From WTFY01 sp026713925 (GTDB taxonomy: Bacteria > Pseudomonadota > Gammaproteobacteria > UBA4575): a stretch of 64,000 bases of DNA. The DNA lies in NCBI GenBank assembly GCA_963662355.1, contig OY759361.1:186001-250000 (forward strand), written 5' to 3'. This document shows, piece after piece, positions 53,595 through 62,578 of this stretch. The notes below the pieces were generated by a model. The model worked only from the letters and a program-made list of their open reading frames with translations, did not search any database and was not told the origin of the DNA. Within the stretch, counting starts at the first letter, position 1; every line of letters begins with the position of its first letter. The position numbers and the translations under genes were made by a program.

Positions 53595-55302
53595 GATCTT
53601 TAGAAAGATGAGCAATGTCTGTGCGTACGGGCACATTGTCAGGAGCAATATTCAGTATGCGCAGGGCTCCACCCATGATGCTTGAAAAAATGGGAGCCGC
53701 AACCTGGCCGCCAAAATAGACTCCTCTGCTCGGTTCATTCACCACAACCACGAGCACCAGCTTCGGGTCGCTGGCCGGAGCCATGCCTGCAAAAAGGGAT
53801 ATGTATTTGTCCTTAGCATATTCACCTCCTGCAAGCTTATGAACAGTACCGGTTTTACCCGCAACATGATATCCGGGTATCGCCGCACGAAAACCCGTGC
53901 CATACTCCGAGACGACTGCATTCAGGATCGAACGGACCTGCTTAACTGTTTGTGATGAAACCACTCTGGGAGAAGTTTTCCAGCGTTCACCTGCATCTGC
54001 CTTGCGCAACATGGAAATTGACAGCTGCCTGCCATTGGATGCCAAAACTGTGTAGGCGCGCGCCAGTTGCAGAGTCGTCGTCGACATACCGTAACCAAAC
54101 GCCAACGTTGCATGTTCTGTGTGATGCCAGTCGCGATGATATTTCAGATGGCCATGAACTTCGCCCGGGAACCCGGATTCTGTTGATTGTCCGACACCAA
54201 TAGCGTTATAGAGGTTCCATAAATCAGGCCGCGGGATCGTCAATGCAATTTTTACAGCACCGACGTTGCTGGATTTAAGCAATACATCATTTACCGATAA
54301 TGGTCCAAAATCCCTGACATCTCGGATCTTATACCTGCCTATTTTGTAAGTGCCGGGCGTAGTATCAATGACTGTGTCTAGAAAATAGCGCTTGGATTCC
54401 AGAGCCAGTGCAATTACGAAAGGCTTCATCGTCGATCCAGGTTCGAATACATCTGTGACTGCACGGTTACGGTATGTGCTTTGTTTGTACCCTTTTCGAT
54501 TATTAGGGTTAAACGAGGGCACATTGACCATGGCTATCACTTCACCTGTTTTGGCATCAATCATGACAGCAGAGGCTGATTGGGCGCCGTGCTGTATATA
54601 ACCCGCCTTCAATTCACGATACGCCAGATACTGCACTCTCCGATCAATACTCAATTCTACGTTTCGACCAGGGCGAGGAATTCTTACAGCTTCAACGTCT
54701 TCAACAATTCGATTCAATTGATCTTTTATCACCCTCTTGGCACCGGGTTTGCTGACCAGCCAATCTTCATATGCAAGCTCGATTCCCTCCAGGCCTTTAT
54801 CATCGATATTCGTAAAACCAAGGACATGTGAGCTGACTTCAGCCGTTGGATAGTAACGTCGATACTCACGTTGCAAATAAATTCCGGACAAGTCTGCCTG
54901 GTTTAATTCCTCAGCATACTGAGGGCCTACATGGCGCTTTACGTACAAAAATTGCCGTTTCTTTTTCTGTTCGAGTTTGCTTGCAAGTTCGCCCGCTTTC
55001 ATCTCCAGAATTTTTTCAGCACGCACGACAGATTCACGGTCATCCAATGCTTCTGCCGGGTTCGCCCATACTGAATAAACTGGCGTGCTCACTGCGAGTA
55101 ATTGACCGTTCCGGTCCAAGATCATCCCACGGTGCGTGGGTATCTCAACTACTCGCAAGTGGCGCGCCTTACCTTCCTCCTCCAGGAATTCATGATTGAA
55201 TAACTGCAAATCCACTGCCCGCACAAACAAGATGCCGAGTCCCAAAGCAAAAACAGATAAAACAAAAATTCGTCTCAGCCTGTAATGCGGTATCTGTTTC
55301 AT
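53584..55302 (-). CDS. ftsI: Septal transpeptidase FtsI (PBP3)
   Basis: A 572-residue class B penicillin-binding protein. A short cytoplasmic tail and one membrane segment (11-30) precede the pedestal domain (THRGMILDRNG) and the transpeptidase domain with catalytic Ser290 in STMK, SSN at 344-346 and KTGT at 483-486. It cross-links septal peptidoglycan with FtsW. Four bases separate it from ftsL. Confidence 0.97.
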   Translation of the reverse strand: MKQIPHYRLRRIFVLSVFALGLGILFVRAVDLQLFNHEFLEEEGKARHLRVVEIPTHRGMILDRNGQLLAVSTPVYSVWANPAEALDDRESVVRAEKILEMKAGELASKLEQKKKRQFLYVKRHVGPQYAEELNQADLSGIYLQREYRRYYPTAEVSSHVLGFTNIDDKGLEGIELAYEDWLVSKPGAKRVIKDQLNRIVEDVEAVRIPRPGRNVELSIDRRVQYLAYRELKAGYIQHGAQSASAVMIDAKTGEVIAMVNVPSFNPNNRKGYKQSTYRNRAVTDVFEPGSTMKPFVIALALESKRYFLDTVIDTTPGTYKIGRYKIRDVRDFGPLSVNDVLLKSSNVGAVKIALTIPRPDLWNLYNAIGVGQSTESGFPGEVHGHLKYHRDWHHTEHATLAFGYGMSTTTLQLARAYTVLASNGRQLSISMLRKADAGERWKTSPRVVSSQTVKQVRSILNAVVSEYGTGFRAAIPGYHVAGKTGTVHKLAGGEYAKDKYISLFAGMAPASDPKLVLVVVVNEPSRGVYFGGQVAAPIFSSIMGGALRILNIAPDNVPVRTDIAHLSKDHAG

Positions 55303-55306
55303 GTTG

Positions 55307-55579
55307 CTACTGTGATTTCAAAAGCACTGATTTATTTTTGTGAACCAGGCTCATACCAAGCTTTTCACGTGCAAGCTTCTCGACCCTGCCATATGTCAGC
55401 CAGGTGCTTTGCTCTAGCTGCAAGCGGCCCCACTCAACTTGCAGTTCATCAAACCTGTTCTGCATGTTCTGCAACTCGATGAATTCTTTCCGTATCGAAT
55501 GCTTTGAGTACACAATACCTACTCCTGTAAACACGTTTGCTGCCAGCAAAATTGCTGCAAGCACGAACCTGCTTAACAT
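55307..55579 (-). CDS. ftsL: Cell division protein FtsL
   Basis: A 90-residue bitopic protein: a membrane segment at residues 4-24 and a periplasmic leucine-zipper-like coiled coil (about 28-65) with LQVEWGRLQLEQSTW, typical of FtsL. It forms a complex with FtsB and FtsQ that activates FtsWI. It overlaps rsmH by seven bases. Sequence conservation is low in this family, but position and shape agree. Confidence 0.92.
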   Translation of the reverse strand: MLSRFVLAAILLAANVFTGVGIVYSKHSIRKEFIELQNMQNRFDELQVEWGRLQLEQSTWLTYGRVEKLAREKLGMSLVHKNKSVLLKSQ

Positions 55580-56517
55580 GTGACACGCTCCAGAACATGT
55601 AGCTTCGCACTGCGTGCTCTCGCATTGAAAATTACTTCGTCAGTTGAAGGGTGAACAGGTTTGCAGGCCCTTTTCAAGTCTGGCAAGGGTTGGTCGGTTA
55701 CCGGAAGTTTACGGGGTACATCAAATTTGCTGTGTTTCCGAAATACAGCTTTCACCACCTGATCTTCCCGAGAATGAAATGTGATAATCAGCATGCGCCC
55801 GAAATCAGCGAGCAATTTCACACTGCTGTCCAGAGCAGCTTCCAAGGCTTTCAGCTCCTGATTGATGAATATACGAATTGCCTGAAATGTGCGTGTGGCC
55901 GGGTGTTTTTTTTCACTGGACCGGCCCACAGCCCCTAGCACTACCTCTGCCAGCTGTCTGGTAGTTTCCAAGGGGCGGATTTTTTGTCGCGCCAGAATTG
56001 CAGAAGCTACTTTTTTTGAATATCGCTCTTCCCCAAACACTCTCAATACTTCTTCCAAATCCCGGAAATTGACCTGCTGCAGCCAGTCTGCAGCAGTGAT
56101 GCCTTCATTTGTATTCATTCGCATGTCAAGTGGCCCATCCTGTACAAAACTGAACCCCCTCACGGGATCATCAAGTTGTGGAGAAGAAACTCCCAAATCA
56201 AATAAAATTCCTTTGACTTTACCTCCAAATCCGTACTTTTCAGCTATCTGCGCAACTCTTGAAAAGTTATCTGACTCGATACTTACCCGGCAGTCATCAG
56301 CGAGCAGAATCTTGGCATGGGCAACTGCTTGCGGGTCCTGATCCAGGACTAAAAGACGCCCCCTGCAACTTAAATTCTTCAAAATTTCACAGCTGTGTCC
56401 TCCACGACCGAATGTGCAATCTATATAGATCCCATCCGGGTCAATTTTCAGCGCCTCAACTACCTCTCTAAGCAAAACTGGCCGATGCAGACAATGCGCA
56501 ATCGGCTGCATCGTCAA
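55573..56517 (-). CDS. rsmH: 16S rRNA m4C1402 methyltransferase RsmH (MraW)
   Basis: A 314-residue SAM-dependent methyltransferase that N4-methylates C1402 of 16S rRNA; RsmI, encoded at 57.7 kb, modifies the same nucleotide. Seen: HRPVLLREVVEAL, DCTFGRGGHS (SAM site), LFDLGVSSPQLDDPVRGFSF and ITFHSREDQVVK. The start overlaps the mraZ stop by four bases. Confidence 0.97.
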   Translation of the reverse strand: MTMQPIAHCLHRPVLLREVVEALKIDPDGIYIDCTFGRGGHSCEILKNLSCRGRLLVLDQDPQAVAHAKILLADDCRVSIESDNFSRVAQIAEKYGFGGKVKGILFDLGVSSPQLDDPVRGFSFVQDGPLDMRMNTNEGITAADWLQQVNFRDLEEVLRVFGEERYSKKVASAILARQKIRPLETTRQLAEVVLGAVGRSSEKKHPATRTFQAIRIFINQELKALEAALDSSVKLLADFGRMLIITFHSREDQVVKAVFRKHSKFDVPRKLPVTDQPLPDLKRACKPVHPSTDEVIFNARARSAKLHVLERVTC

Positions 56518-56966
56518 ATGGAAAGCGTTTCTAACGAGGCAGGAATGCTATCTGATTTATGTTCCTCCTTAATCCATAACTCACGTTTTTTCGTCCACCT
56601 GTCTCGATCCCAGAGTTCAAACTTGTTACCTTGGCCTATCAATACTGTATGTTTGTCCAAGCATGCAAACTGGCGCAATGGAGGAGGGAGTAAAACGCGA
56701 TACTGACCATCAATCTCACATTCTGTCGCGTGACCAAGGAGCAGGCGTTGCAAGCGCCTGACCTGTTTATCGATATTGGACAAACGCATTAATCTTTGTT
56801 CAATGTGCTCCCATTCAGGAAGTGGATAAATCAGCAGACAACGATCCTTGTCAGCGGTTACAACTAGACTGCCACCGCAACTTTGCTGAATGTACTCACG
56901 ATAACGGGCCGGCACAGACAAGCGGCCCTTGGCATCCAGATTAAGGTCGTTAATACCCCGGAACAT
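56514..56966 (-). CDS. mraZ: Transcriptional repressor MraZ
   Basis: A 150-residue protein with two AbrB-like DNA-binding repeats, each carrying the DxxxR signature (NLDAKGRLSVPARYR and CEIDGQYRVLLPPPLR). It represses the dcw operon it heads. The start ATG 56966 (MFRGINDL) matches the family; the frame continues upstream to 57056 through the predicted operator, which argues against the longer form. The operator is described separately. Confidence 0.95.
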   Translation of the reverse strand: MFRGINDLNLDAKGRLSVPARYREYIQQSCGGSLVVTADKDRCLLIYPLPEWEHIEQRLMRLSNIDKQVRRLQRLLLGHATECEIDGQYRVLLPPPLRQFACLDKHTVLIGQGNKFELWDRDRWTKKRELWIKEEHKSDSIPASLETLSI

Positions 56967-56985
56967 TACTTGTACATCATGAAAC

Positions 56986-57015
56986 TTAGTTCCACTGTCT
57001 CCCACAATTCCCCAC
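56986..57015 (-). promoter_or_regulatory. MraZ operator, three GTGG repeats at 10-bp spacing
   Basis: On the minus strand GTGG occurs at 57015-57012, 57005-57002 and 56995-56992, exactly 10 bases apart (GTGGGGAATT, GTGGGAGACA, GTGGAACTAA). This matches the TGGGN(5) repeats bound by MraZ in E. coli. The site sits between the predicted transcription start and the mraZ ATG. Confidence 0.85.
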
Positions 57016-57023
57016 TTTTTTAC

Positions 57024-57052
57024 ACTATAAAAACCAGTTTGCTCGATTGCAA
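57024..57052 (-). promoter_or_regulatory. Sigma-70 promoter of the dcw operon
   Basis: TTGCAA (57052-57047), a 17-base spacer and TATAGT (57029-57024) give 4/6 and 5/6 matches. The expected start near 57017 puts the MraZ repeats at about +2 to +31. An imperfect inverted repeat (CCAGTTTTGCT/AGCAAACTGG) overlaps the -35. The rest of the gap to the RNase P RNA (57060-57273) shows no gene. Confidence 0.68.
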
Positions 57053-57273
57053 GCAAAACTGGACAAAAAATCCAAAAAAATACTTGTGAGACAGACAGTT
57101 AAGGGCACATCTGTCTGTGAAAACCGGATGGTCGCGTGAATAAACTGCTTTGAATATGAAGGGTTAAAACAAAAAGATGAGGTTATATATTAAGAAAGCA
57201 GAGCCGCACTTGATGTGGGCGTCATGATGCATGACCAAGCGCAGTTTGCCAGTAGCCTACAATATTGTGAGTA

Positions 57274-57664
57274 GGAGTCTGCCTGTAAGCCGGGTTCTGT
57301 CATGGGCAGCCATTCATCTGGGATTCATGTCACCATGAACCTCAAGCAACCTACCCGGGGGCCATACGGGCCATATGCCGGATATTTCCGCGCCCCTCTA
57401 TTCGGTCTTGCTCCAGGTGGGGTTTACCTAGCCACAACTATTACTAGTTGTGCGGTGCGCTCTTACCACACCGTTTCACCCTTACCTAGCTCATCCGTCT
57501 GAATGATATTCAAGCGAAGCAGCCAGGCGGTCTACTCTCTGTTGCACTTTCCATGGACTCACATCCTCCAGGTATTACCTGGCACCCTGCCCGTGGAGCC
57601 CGGACTTTCCTCCCTCCTGCCTTTCCATTGAGGACGCAGGAAGGCGACTGCCTGGCAGACTCCC
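57274..57664 (-). ncRNA. rnpB: RNase P RNA, bacterial class A
   Basis: A 391-base RNA that is the catalytic part of RNase P, which trims tRNA 5' ends. The terminal P1 stem is perfect (GGAGTCTGCC near the 5' end with GGCAGACTCC at the 3' end). Conserved blocks are present in order: GAGGAAAGTCCGGGCTCC, CAGGGTGCCAGGTAA, GTGCAACAGAGAG, GGTAAGGGTGAAA, GGTAAACCCCACC, GGAGCAAGACCGAATAG and ACAGAACCCGGCTTA. Ends are set by P1 and may differ by a few bases. rsmI-rnpB-mraZ is a recurring gammaproteobacterial order. Confidence 0.97.
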
Positions 57665-57682
57665 AAGTTCACAGTATCATAT

Positions 57683-58537
57683 TTACAACTGTTTTTTCAG
57701 ACAGTCCTCAAGCCCGAGGGAATACAATCGATTTCGCCTAAGTCCGGTGTGTTTCGAAACGACATCAACGGCATCCTTGTGAGAAATATGCTGCTCCAAA
57801 TCCGCCAAAAGTAACCTGGCTTTCTCTAGTGTCTCCACATCTTTAAAAGTGGTATTTCCGTGTACAACCAATACACATTCCCCTTTGAAAACCTGGTCAG
57901 GGTCGTTCAGGACCCGGGCAAGATGCTCAAGGTCCCCCGCCAGATGCTGCTCATGGACCTTGGTTAGTTCACGCAAAATAGCAGCACGCCTGTTTCCTCC
58001 GAATACATGGAGACAGCTCTTGATGGTATATCGAATCCGGTGAGGGGCTTCAAAAAACACCATGGAGCGTGGTTCATACAGAAGCGTTCGCAGAAATGCT
58101 TCGCGCTCAGCGGCTTTTTTCGGCAAAAATCCCTCGAAAATGAATCGGTTAGTTGGAAGTCCCGAAACAGATAATGCAGCAATTATGGCGCTTGGACCCG
58201 GTACAGGCCTCACAGCAATCCCCTCTTTTTGAACTGCACAAACCAGCTTGAAACCGGGATCGCTGATCAGGGGTGTACCAGCATCTGAGACCAGCCCTAT
58301 ATCCGCACCAGAACGTAAAGCCCGAATAAGCATCGCAATTTTCCCGGATTCGTTAAAATCATGTAGCGACTCCATTCCGGCTTGGATACCATAATGGTTT
58401 AAAAGTTTTTTTGTGACCCGGGTGTCTTCGACCAAGAGAAACTTGACTTTTTTGATGGTATCCAGTGCCCGTAATGTAATATCCGACAAGTTGCCTATTG
58501 GCGTAGCAATAACATATAAAATACCAGGATCAACCAT
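57683..58537 (-). CDS. rsmI: 16S rRNA 2'-O-ribose C1402 methyltransferase RsmI
   Basis: A 284-residue tetrapyrrole-methylase-fold enzyme that 2'-O-methylates C1402 of 16S rRNA. Seen: ILYVIATPIGNLSDITLRAL, VEDTRVTKKLL, GLVSDAGTPLISDPG and PGPSAIIAALSVSGLPTNRF. ATG 58537 is chosen; ATG 58567 would add ten residues. It is divergent from lpoA, as in E. coli, and its stop lies 18 bases before the RNase P RNA. Confidence 0.95.
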   Translation of the reverse strand: MVDPGILYVIATPIGNLSDITLRALDTIKKVKFLLVEDTRVTKKLLNHYGIQAGMESLHDFNESGKIAMLIRALRSGADIGLVSDAGTPLISDPGFKLVCAVQKEGIAVRPVPGPSAIIAALSVSGLPTNRFIFEGFLPKKAAEREAFLRTLLYEPRSMVFFEAPHRIRYTIKSCLHVFGGNRRAAILRELTKVHEQHLAGDLEHLARVLNDPDQVFKGECVLVVHGNTTFKDVETLEKARLLLADLEQHISHKDAVDVVSKHTGLRRNRLYSLGLEDCLKKQL

Positions 58538-58586
58538 TTTGCACCCACATACTTTCAAATTTTGCATCCTGGTGACGACTTACAAA

Positions 58587-60560
58587 ATGCGAAGTAAACC
58601 GCTTTCAACCATGCAGAAATCTGTACCCATTGTAGCCCTATTGGTGGCGGCATGTGCACTATCCAGTTGTGTACAGCGTCCTCCTGCTCCAAGCCCGCCA
58701 CCTCCTGTATCGGAAGAATCCCGGCTCAGTTTAGCGGAAGTACAACTCAAGTCAGGTAATTACCAACAGGCAGCTAGTATATTCTGGGACATTGCTATAA
58801 CAAAACACTCACCACAACGGGAAGCTCTGCAAATCCGAGCTGCAGAAACCGCATTGCGTCCTGAAACCAAAAGTCAGGCCCGGAAATACCTTGATGCTAT
58901 TGATGAGTCTGCACTTGCTCAGGGTCTGCTTGTACAGAAACGAATTGCAGATGCAAAGCTGGAACTCATGAGTGGACAGCCGCAACTCGTGCTGGATGCA
59001 CTGCCTCATGACATAGTCGATCTCTCTGCTGAACACAAACCGAATGTGTTGGTCTTACGTTCACAAGCCCTATACGCAGTAGGAAAAATCGGAAAATATT
59101 TGGAGACGCTGACAGTACTTAACCATTTGCTGACTGACTCTGCCCAGAAAGAAAAGAATAATCAGTTGATATGGGAATCCCTTATGGATTCTGAACTGAT
59201 GGAAATCAGTGCATGGGCCGAAAGCAGCAGCAATTGCGATCTGGCTGCGTGGCTTAGTCTGGCACACATTTTCAAGCAGGCACATAAAAATCTGTTCACT
59301 CTGGAAAACAAAATGCAGATGTGGCACACACAATTCCCCAACCACATGATACCTGCTCAAATTGTAGACTCAGTTGTACAGGAATGGGCATCAGCCCAGA
59401 TCGCACCAGAAAGAATTGCACTTCTTCTGCCCATGACCGGACGCTTTAGCGTGAATGCAGAAGCCATCTACGCGGGGATCGCCACTGCACGAGAGTTTGA
59501 AGAAACCTTGGGTCCACCACCGGATCTTGTTTTATATGATACCGGAGACAATGCAGCGGATGCAGTCAGCTACTATCAGCGAGCGGTACAGGAAGGTGCT
59601 AATTTTATCATCGGCCCCTTACAAAAAGAGGCTGTGAGCAGAATCGCCAAACAAGAACAGCTTGCCGTACCTACTCTTTCACTCAACTACACAAACGATG
59701 CGAATGCAGGTTCTCCACAATTATTCCAGTTAGGCTTGCTGCCAGAAAATGAAGCCAGGCAGGTAGCGGAACGTGCCTCGCATGATTCTCTCCAAACTGC
59801 CCTAGCCTTGGTTCCGGAAGGTGAATGGGGGACACGGTTACTTGAGACATTTAAAACCCGATTTTCTGAACTGGGCGGCGTGGTTTTACAATCCGAGAGG
59901 TACATTGCAAAAAATCCAGACTACTCTGGTCCCATAAAGAGCTTGTTGCAACTTGACCAAAGTGAGAGACGGCGTCGCGATTTACAGAAAACAATCCATC
60001 GGAAAGTAAAATTTGAGCCCCGAAGGCGACAAGATGCGGACTTCGTATTCATTGCGGCCTTTCCGCAACAGGCCAGATTGCTGCGTCCTCAACTTAGTTA
60101 TCACTATGCATCAGACCTGCCCGTATATGCTACATCACACATTTTTTCCGGTAATGAGAATATTTCAGCTGATCAAGATATTGAAGGCATCACATACTGC
60201 GATATGCCCTGGTTGTTATCAAACAGTCCGAAAGTTGAACTCTTGCGTGATTCATTTGAACTGCAGCTATCGAACAGCGAATCCCGGTTACCGCGTTTCG
60301 CAGCCCTCGGAGTAGATGCATACCGGATCATCCCTCATCTGCAAAGACTTGCTGCACATAAGAATGATTATTATGAAGGCATGACAGGAAAGTTGAATGT
60401 CGGTGGTCAAAATCGTATTTTTCGCAAACTGGCTTGGGCACAATTCCGGAAAGGACGCCCACAGGCGCTTCATCCCTTTGCAAAAGACTTTCCCCGGAAT
60501 GTTCCTATAGCAACAGCGCCTGCTGAAAGTCAGCCTGCCAGAAACCGTGCCTGCCAATGA
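58587..60560 (+). CDS. lpoA: PBP1A activator lipoprotein LpoA
   Basis: A 657-residue outer membrane lipoprotein (E. coli 678). The signal peptide ends in the lipobox ALSSC. A TPR-like N-terminal domain (about 45-290) is followed by a type 1 periplasmic-binding-like domain (ERIALLLPMTGRFSVNAEAIYAGI to the C-terminus). It reaches through the wall to stimulate peptidoglycan synthase PBP1A. Starts at ATG 58587 or 58611 are both possible; neither has a strong ribosome site. It overlaps the SIS gene by four bases. Confidence 0.9.
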   Translation: MRSKPLSTMQKSVPIVALLVAACALSSCVQRPPAPSPPPPVSEESRLSLAEVQLKSGNYQQAASIFWDIAITKHSPQREALQIRAAETALRPETKSQARKYLDAIDESALAQGLLVQKRIADAKLELMSGQPQLVLDALPHDIVDLSAEHKPNVLVLRSQALYAVGKIGKYLETLTVLNHLLTDSAQKEKNNQLIWESLMDSELMEISAWAESSSNCDLAAWLSLAHIFKQAHKNLFTLENKMQMWHTQFPNHMIPAQIVDSVVQEWASAQIAPERIALLLPMTGRFSVNAEAIYAGIATAREFEETLGPPPDLVLYDTGDNAADAVSYYQRAVQEGANFIIGPLQKEAVSRIAKQEQLAVPTLSLNYTNDANAGSPQLFQLGLLPENEARQVAERASHDSLQTALALVPEGEWGTRLLETFKTRFSELGGVVLQSERYIAKNPDYSGPIKSLLQLDQSERRRRDLQKTIHRKVKFEPRRRQDADFVFIAAFPQQARLLRPQLSYHYASDLPVYATSHIFSGNENISADQDIEGITYCDMPWLLSNSPKVELLRDSFELQLSNSESRLPRFAALGVDAYRIIPHLQRLAAHKNDYYEGMTGKLNVGGQNRIFRKLAWAQFRKGRPQALHPFAKDFPRNVPIATAPAESQPARNRACQ

Positions 60561-61144
60561 AACCTGAAACACGAATCAAAGAACTGTTCAACGCCAGTAT
60601 TTCTGCGAAGCAGGCCAGTGCAGAAATGTTGGTCGTACCTATCTCCAAGGCTTCGGAACTGATAGCTAGATCTTTAAAAAACCATGGCAAAATCCTGACA
60701 TGTGGGAATGGTGGCTCGGCTGCAGATGCTCAGCATTTTTCCTCCGAACTGCTGAACCGCTTTGAGGTTGAGCGGGAAGGATTGGCAGCCGTAGCCTTGA
60801 CTACAGACAGTTCGACGCTGACTTCAATTGCCAACGATTACGATTACGATCAGATTTTTTCCAAGCAGGTACTGGCACTTGGTAACAGCGGGGATGTATT
60901 GATTGCTATTACAACCAGTGGAAAATCTGAAAATGTGCTCCTTGCAATCTCTGCTGCACACCAGAAAAACATGGCTGTAGTCGCATTGTCAGGCAGGGAT
61001 GGTGGAAACATACCTTCTGAATTACAGGGAGAAGACATCGAAATCCGCGTACCCAGTCAATCGACTGCACGGATACAGGAAGTGCATTTGCTAGTGCTTC
61101 ACTGCCTGTGCGACCTGATTGACCAGAAAATTCTCGGTCATTAA
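60557..61144 (+). CDS. diaA: SIS-domain protein, DiaA type (GmhA-like)
   Basis: A 195-residue SIS protein. Seen: KILTCGNGGSAADAQHFSSELLNRFEVER, LTTDSSTLTSIANDYDYDQIFSKQV and ITTSGKSENVL. DiaA binds DnaA and promotes timely replication initiation; the paralogue GmhA makes sedoheptulose-7-P isomerisation products for LPS heptose. Position directly after lpoA favours DiaA. The gene yraN, which normally stands between lpoA and diaA, is missing here. Confidence 0.85.
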   Translation: MKPETRIKELFNASISAKQASAEMLVVPISKASELIARSLKNHGKILTCGNGGSAADAQHFSSELLNRFEVEREGLAAVALTTDSSTLTSIANDYDYDQIFSKQVLALGNSGDVLIAITTSGKSENVLLAISAAHQKNMAVVALSGRDGGNIPSELQGEDIEIRVPSQSTARIQEVHLLVLHCLCDLIDQKILGH

Positions 61145-61161
61145 TTTCTTTGCTGGCCAGA

Positions 61162-62559
61162 ATGCCCTTGGAACCACACATCATACGCAGTTTTGTTGAG
61201 GCATGTGGACAACAGGACGTCCTGGTAAATCGAAGCGAGTGCTGGGCTTATGGATACGATAACAGCAAACAGCATGCCTGTCCGGACTTGGTCGTATTGC
61301 CACATCGAACGGGCCAAATCCAAGAATGCGTACAAATCTGCAGACGATACAACATCCCGTTGACGACACGAGGTCGTGGCACAAACACCACGGGAGCTAC
61401 TGTACCAATCCATTCTGGAGTAATTCTTTCAACAGAGCGGATGGACAGGATTCTGGAGATGGATGCATCTAACCGGAATATTCAAGTTGAGCCAGGTGTA
61501 TTAAATGCATCCGTTCAGGAACGGGCTTCAAAACATGGGTTGTTTTGGCCACCCGACCCAGGCAGCTCTGACTATTGCACGATTGGCGGCAACCTAGCCT
61601 GTAATGCCGCTGGCCCTCGTGCAATCAAATATGGAACGTGTCGCGAAAACACACTTGAACTATGTGCAGTCACTGGGGCTGGAGAAATGATTCGCACCGG
61701 GAATGCTACTACAAAAGGTGTGGTGGGTTTAGACCTGACACGTCTGCTGGTAGGTTCAGAAGGTATTCTAGCGATAATCACCGAGGCACGGCTAAAACTG
61801 AGCCCTATTGCTGAACGTACAGATACAATTCGTGCAACCTATCAGGACACTCGGTCTGCCATTGAAGCAGTAGTTGAAATTCTTTCACAAAATTCCATGC
61901 CCTGTGCACTAGAATTTATCGATGAAGGATCTCTGAATCTGATTCGCAGGCAGGAAAAAATGCGCTTTGATAACTGTGCAAAAGCAATGCTGATCATTGA
62001 GGTAGACGGACTTGAGCAGACCGTTGATGCGGATGTTGAAGCTATTTTACACGCAGCTAGTAATCCAGGATGTATCGACTTGCATAATGCAAGTGATTCC
62101 AAACAGAAAACAGAGCTCTGGCTCGCTCGTAAAGTGCTTTCCCAAGCTTTGCGCAGCTTTGCACCAGACAAAATCAATGAGGACGTGGTCGTACCTGTAT
62201 CGCAGCTGCCAACCTTACTAAAGGAACTTGAATTGCTCAGCAAAAAATTCTCCATTCCTGTTTTCAGTTTTGGCCATGCCGGGAATGGGAATTTGCACGT
62301 CAATCTCTTATATAATGAATCCGATGAAAGGGAAGCAGTTTCGGCCCGCCAGTGTCTATCAGAAATTTTTGATCTGGTTTTAAGGCTGAATGGAACTTTG
62401 TCAGGCGAACACGGTGTCGGAATTTCCAAGCGGGACTGGGTCAGTAAGGAAATTGATCCTGGGGCATTGGGTTTGATGCAGAAAATCAAACAGCAGTTTG
62501 ATCCTGACCAAATTTTAAATCCTGGAAAATCCCTTCCGGATACAGCCAATACAGACTGA
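61162..62559 (+). CDS. FAD-linked oxidase, GlcD/D-lactate dehydrogenase family
   Basis: A 465-residue flavoprotein. The N-terminal PCMH-type FAD domain (about 38-215) has LPHRTGQIQECVQICRRYNIPLTTRGRGTN-like sequence (key part LTTRGRGTNTTGA), PPDPGSSDYCTIGGNLACNAAGPRA and LLVGSEGILAII. The C-terminal domain ends in FGHAGNGNLHVN and NGTLSGEHGVGISKRDW, typical of 2-hydroxy-acid dehydrogenases. The substrate is probably D-lactate, glycolate or a relative; it cannot be told from sequence. ATG 61162 is used, TTG 61150 being an alternative. The DiaA gene ends 17 bases upstream. Confidence 0.85.
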   Translation: MPLEPHIIRSFVEACGQQDVLVNRSECWAYGYDNSKQHACPDLVVLPHRTGQIQECVQICRRYNIPLTTRGRGTNTTGATVPIHSGVILSTERMDRILEMDASNRNIQVEPGVLNASVQERASKHGLFWPPDPGSSDYCTIGGNLACNAAGPRAIKYGTCRENTLELCAVTGAGEMIRTGNATTKGVVGLDLTRLLVGSEGILAIITEARLKLSPIAERTDTIRATYQDTRSAIEAVVEILSQNSMPCALEFIDEGSLNLIRRQEKMRFDNCAKAMLIIEVDGLEQTVDADVEAILHAASNPGCIDLHNASDSKQKTELWLARKVLSQALRSFAPDKINEDVVVPVSQLPTLLKELELLSKKFSIPVFSFGHAGNGNLHVNLLYNESDEREAVSARQCLSEIFDLVLRLNGTLSGEHGVGISKRDWVSKEIDPGALGLMQKIKQQFDPDQILNPGKSLPDTANTD

Positions 62560-62578
62560 GTTCCAGATACACCTCATG

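Noticed and set aside
57060..57273. A small RNA between the RNase P RNA gene and the dcw promoter
   Set aside because: A CAATATTG palindrome and short AT-rich runs are present, but no promoter and terminator pair or known RNA motif was seen.
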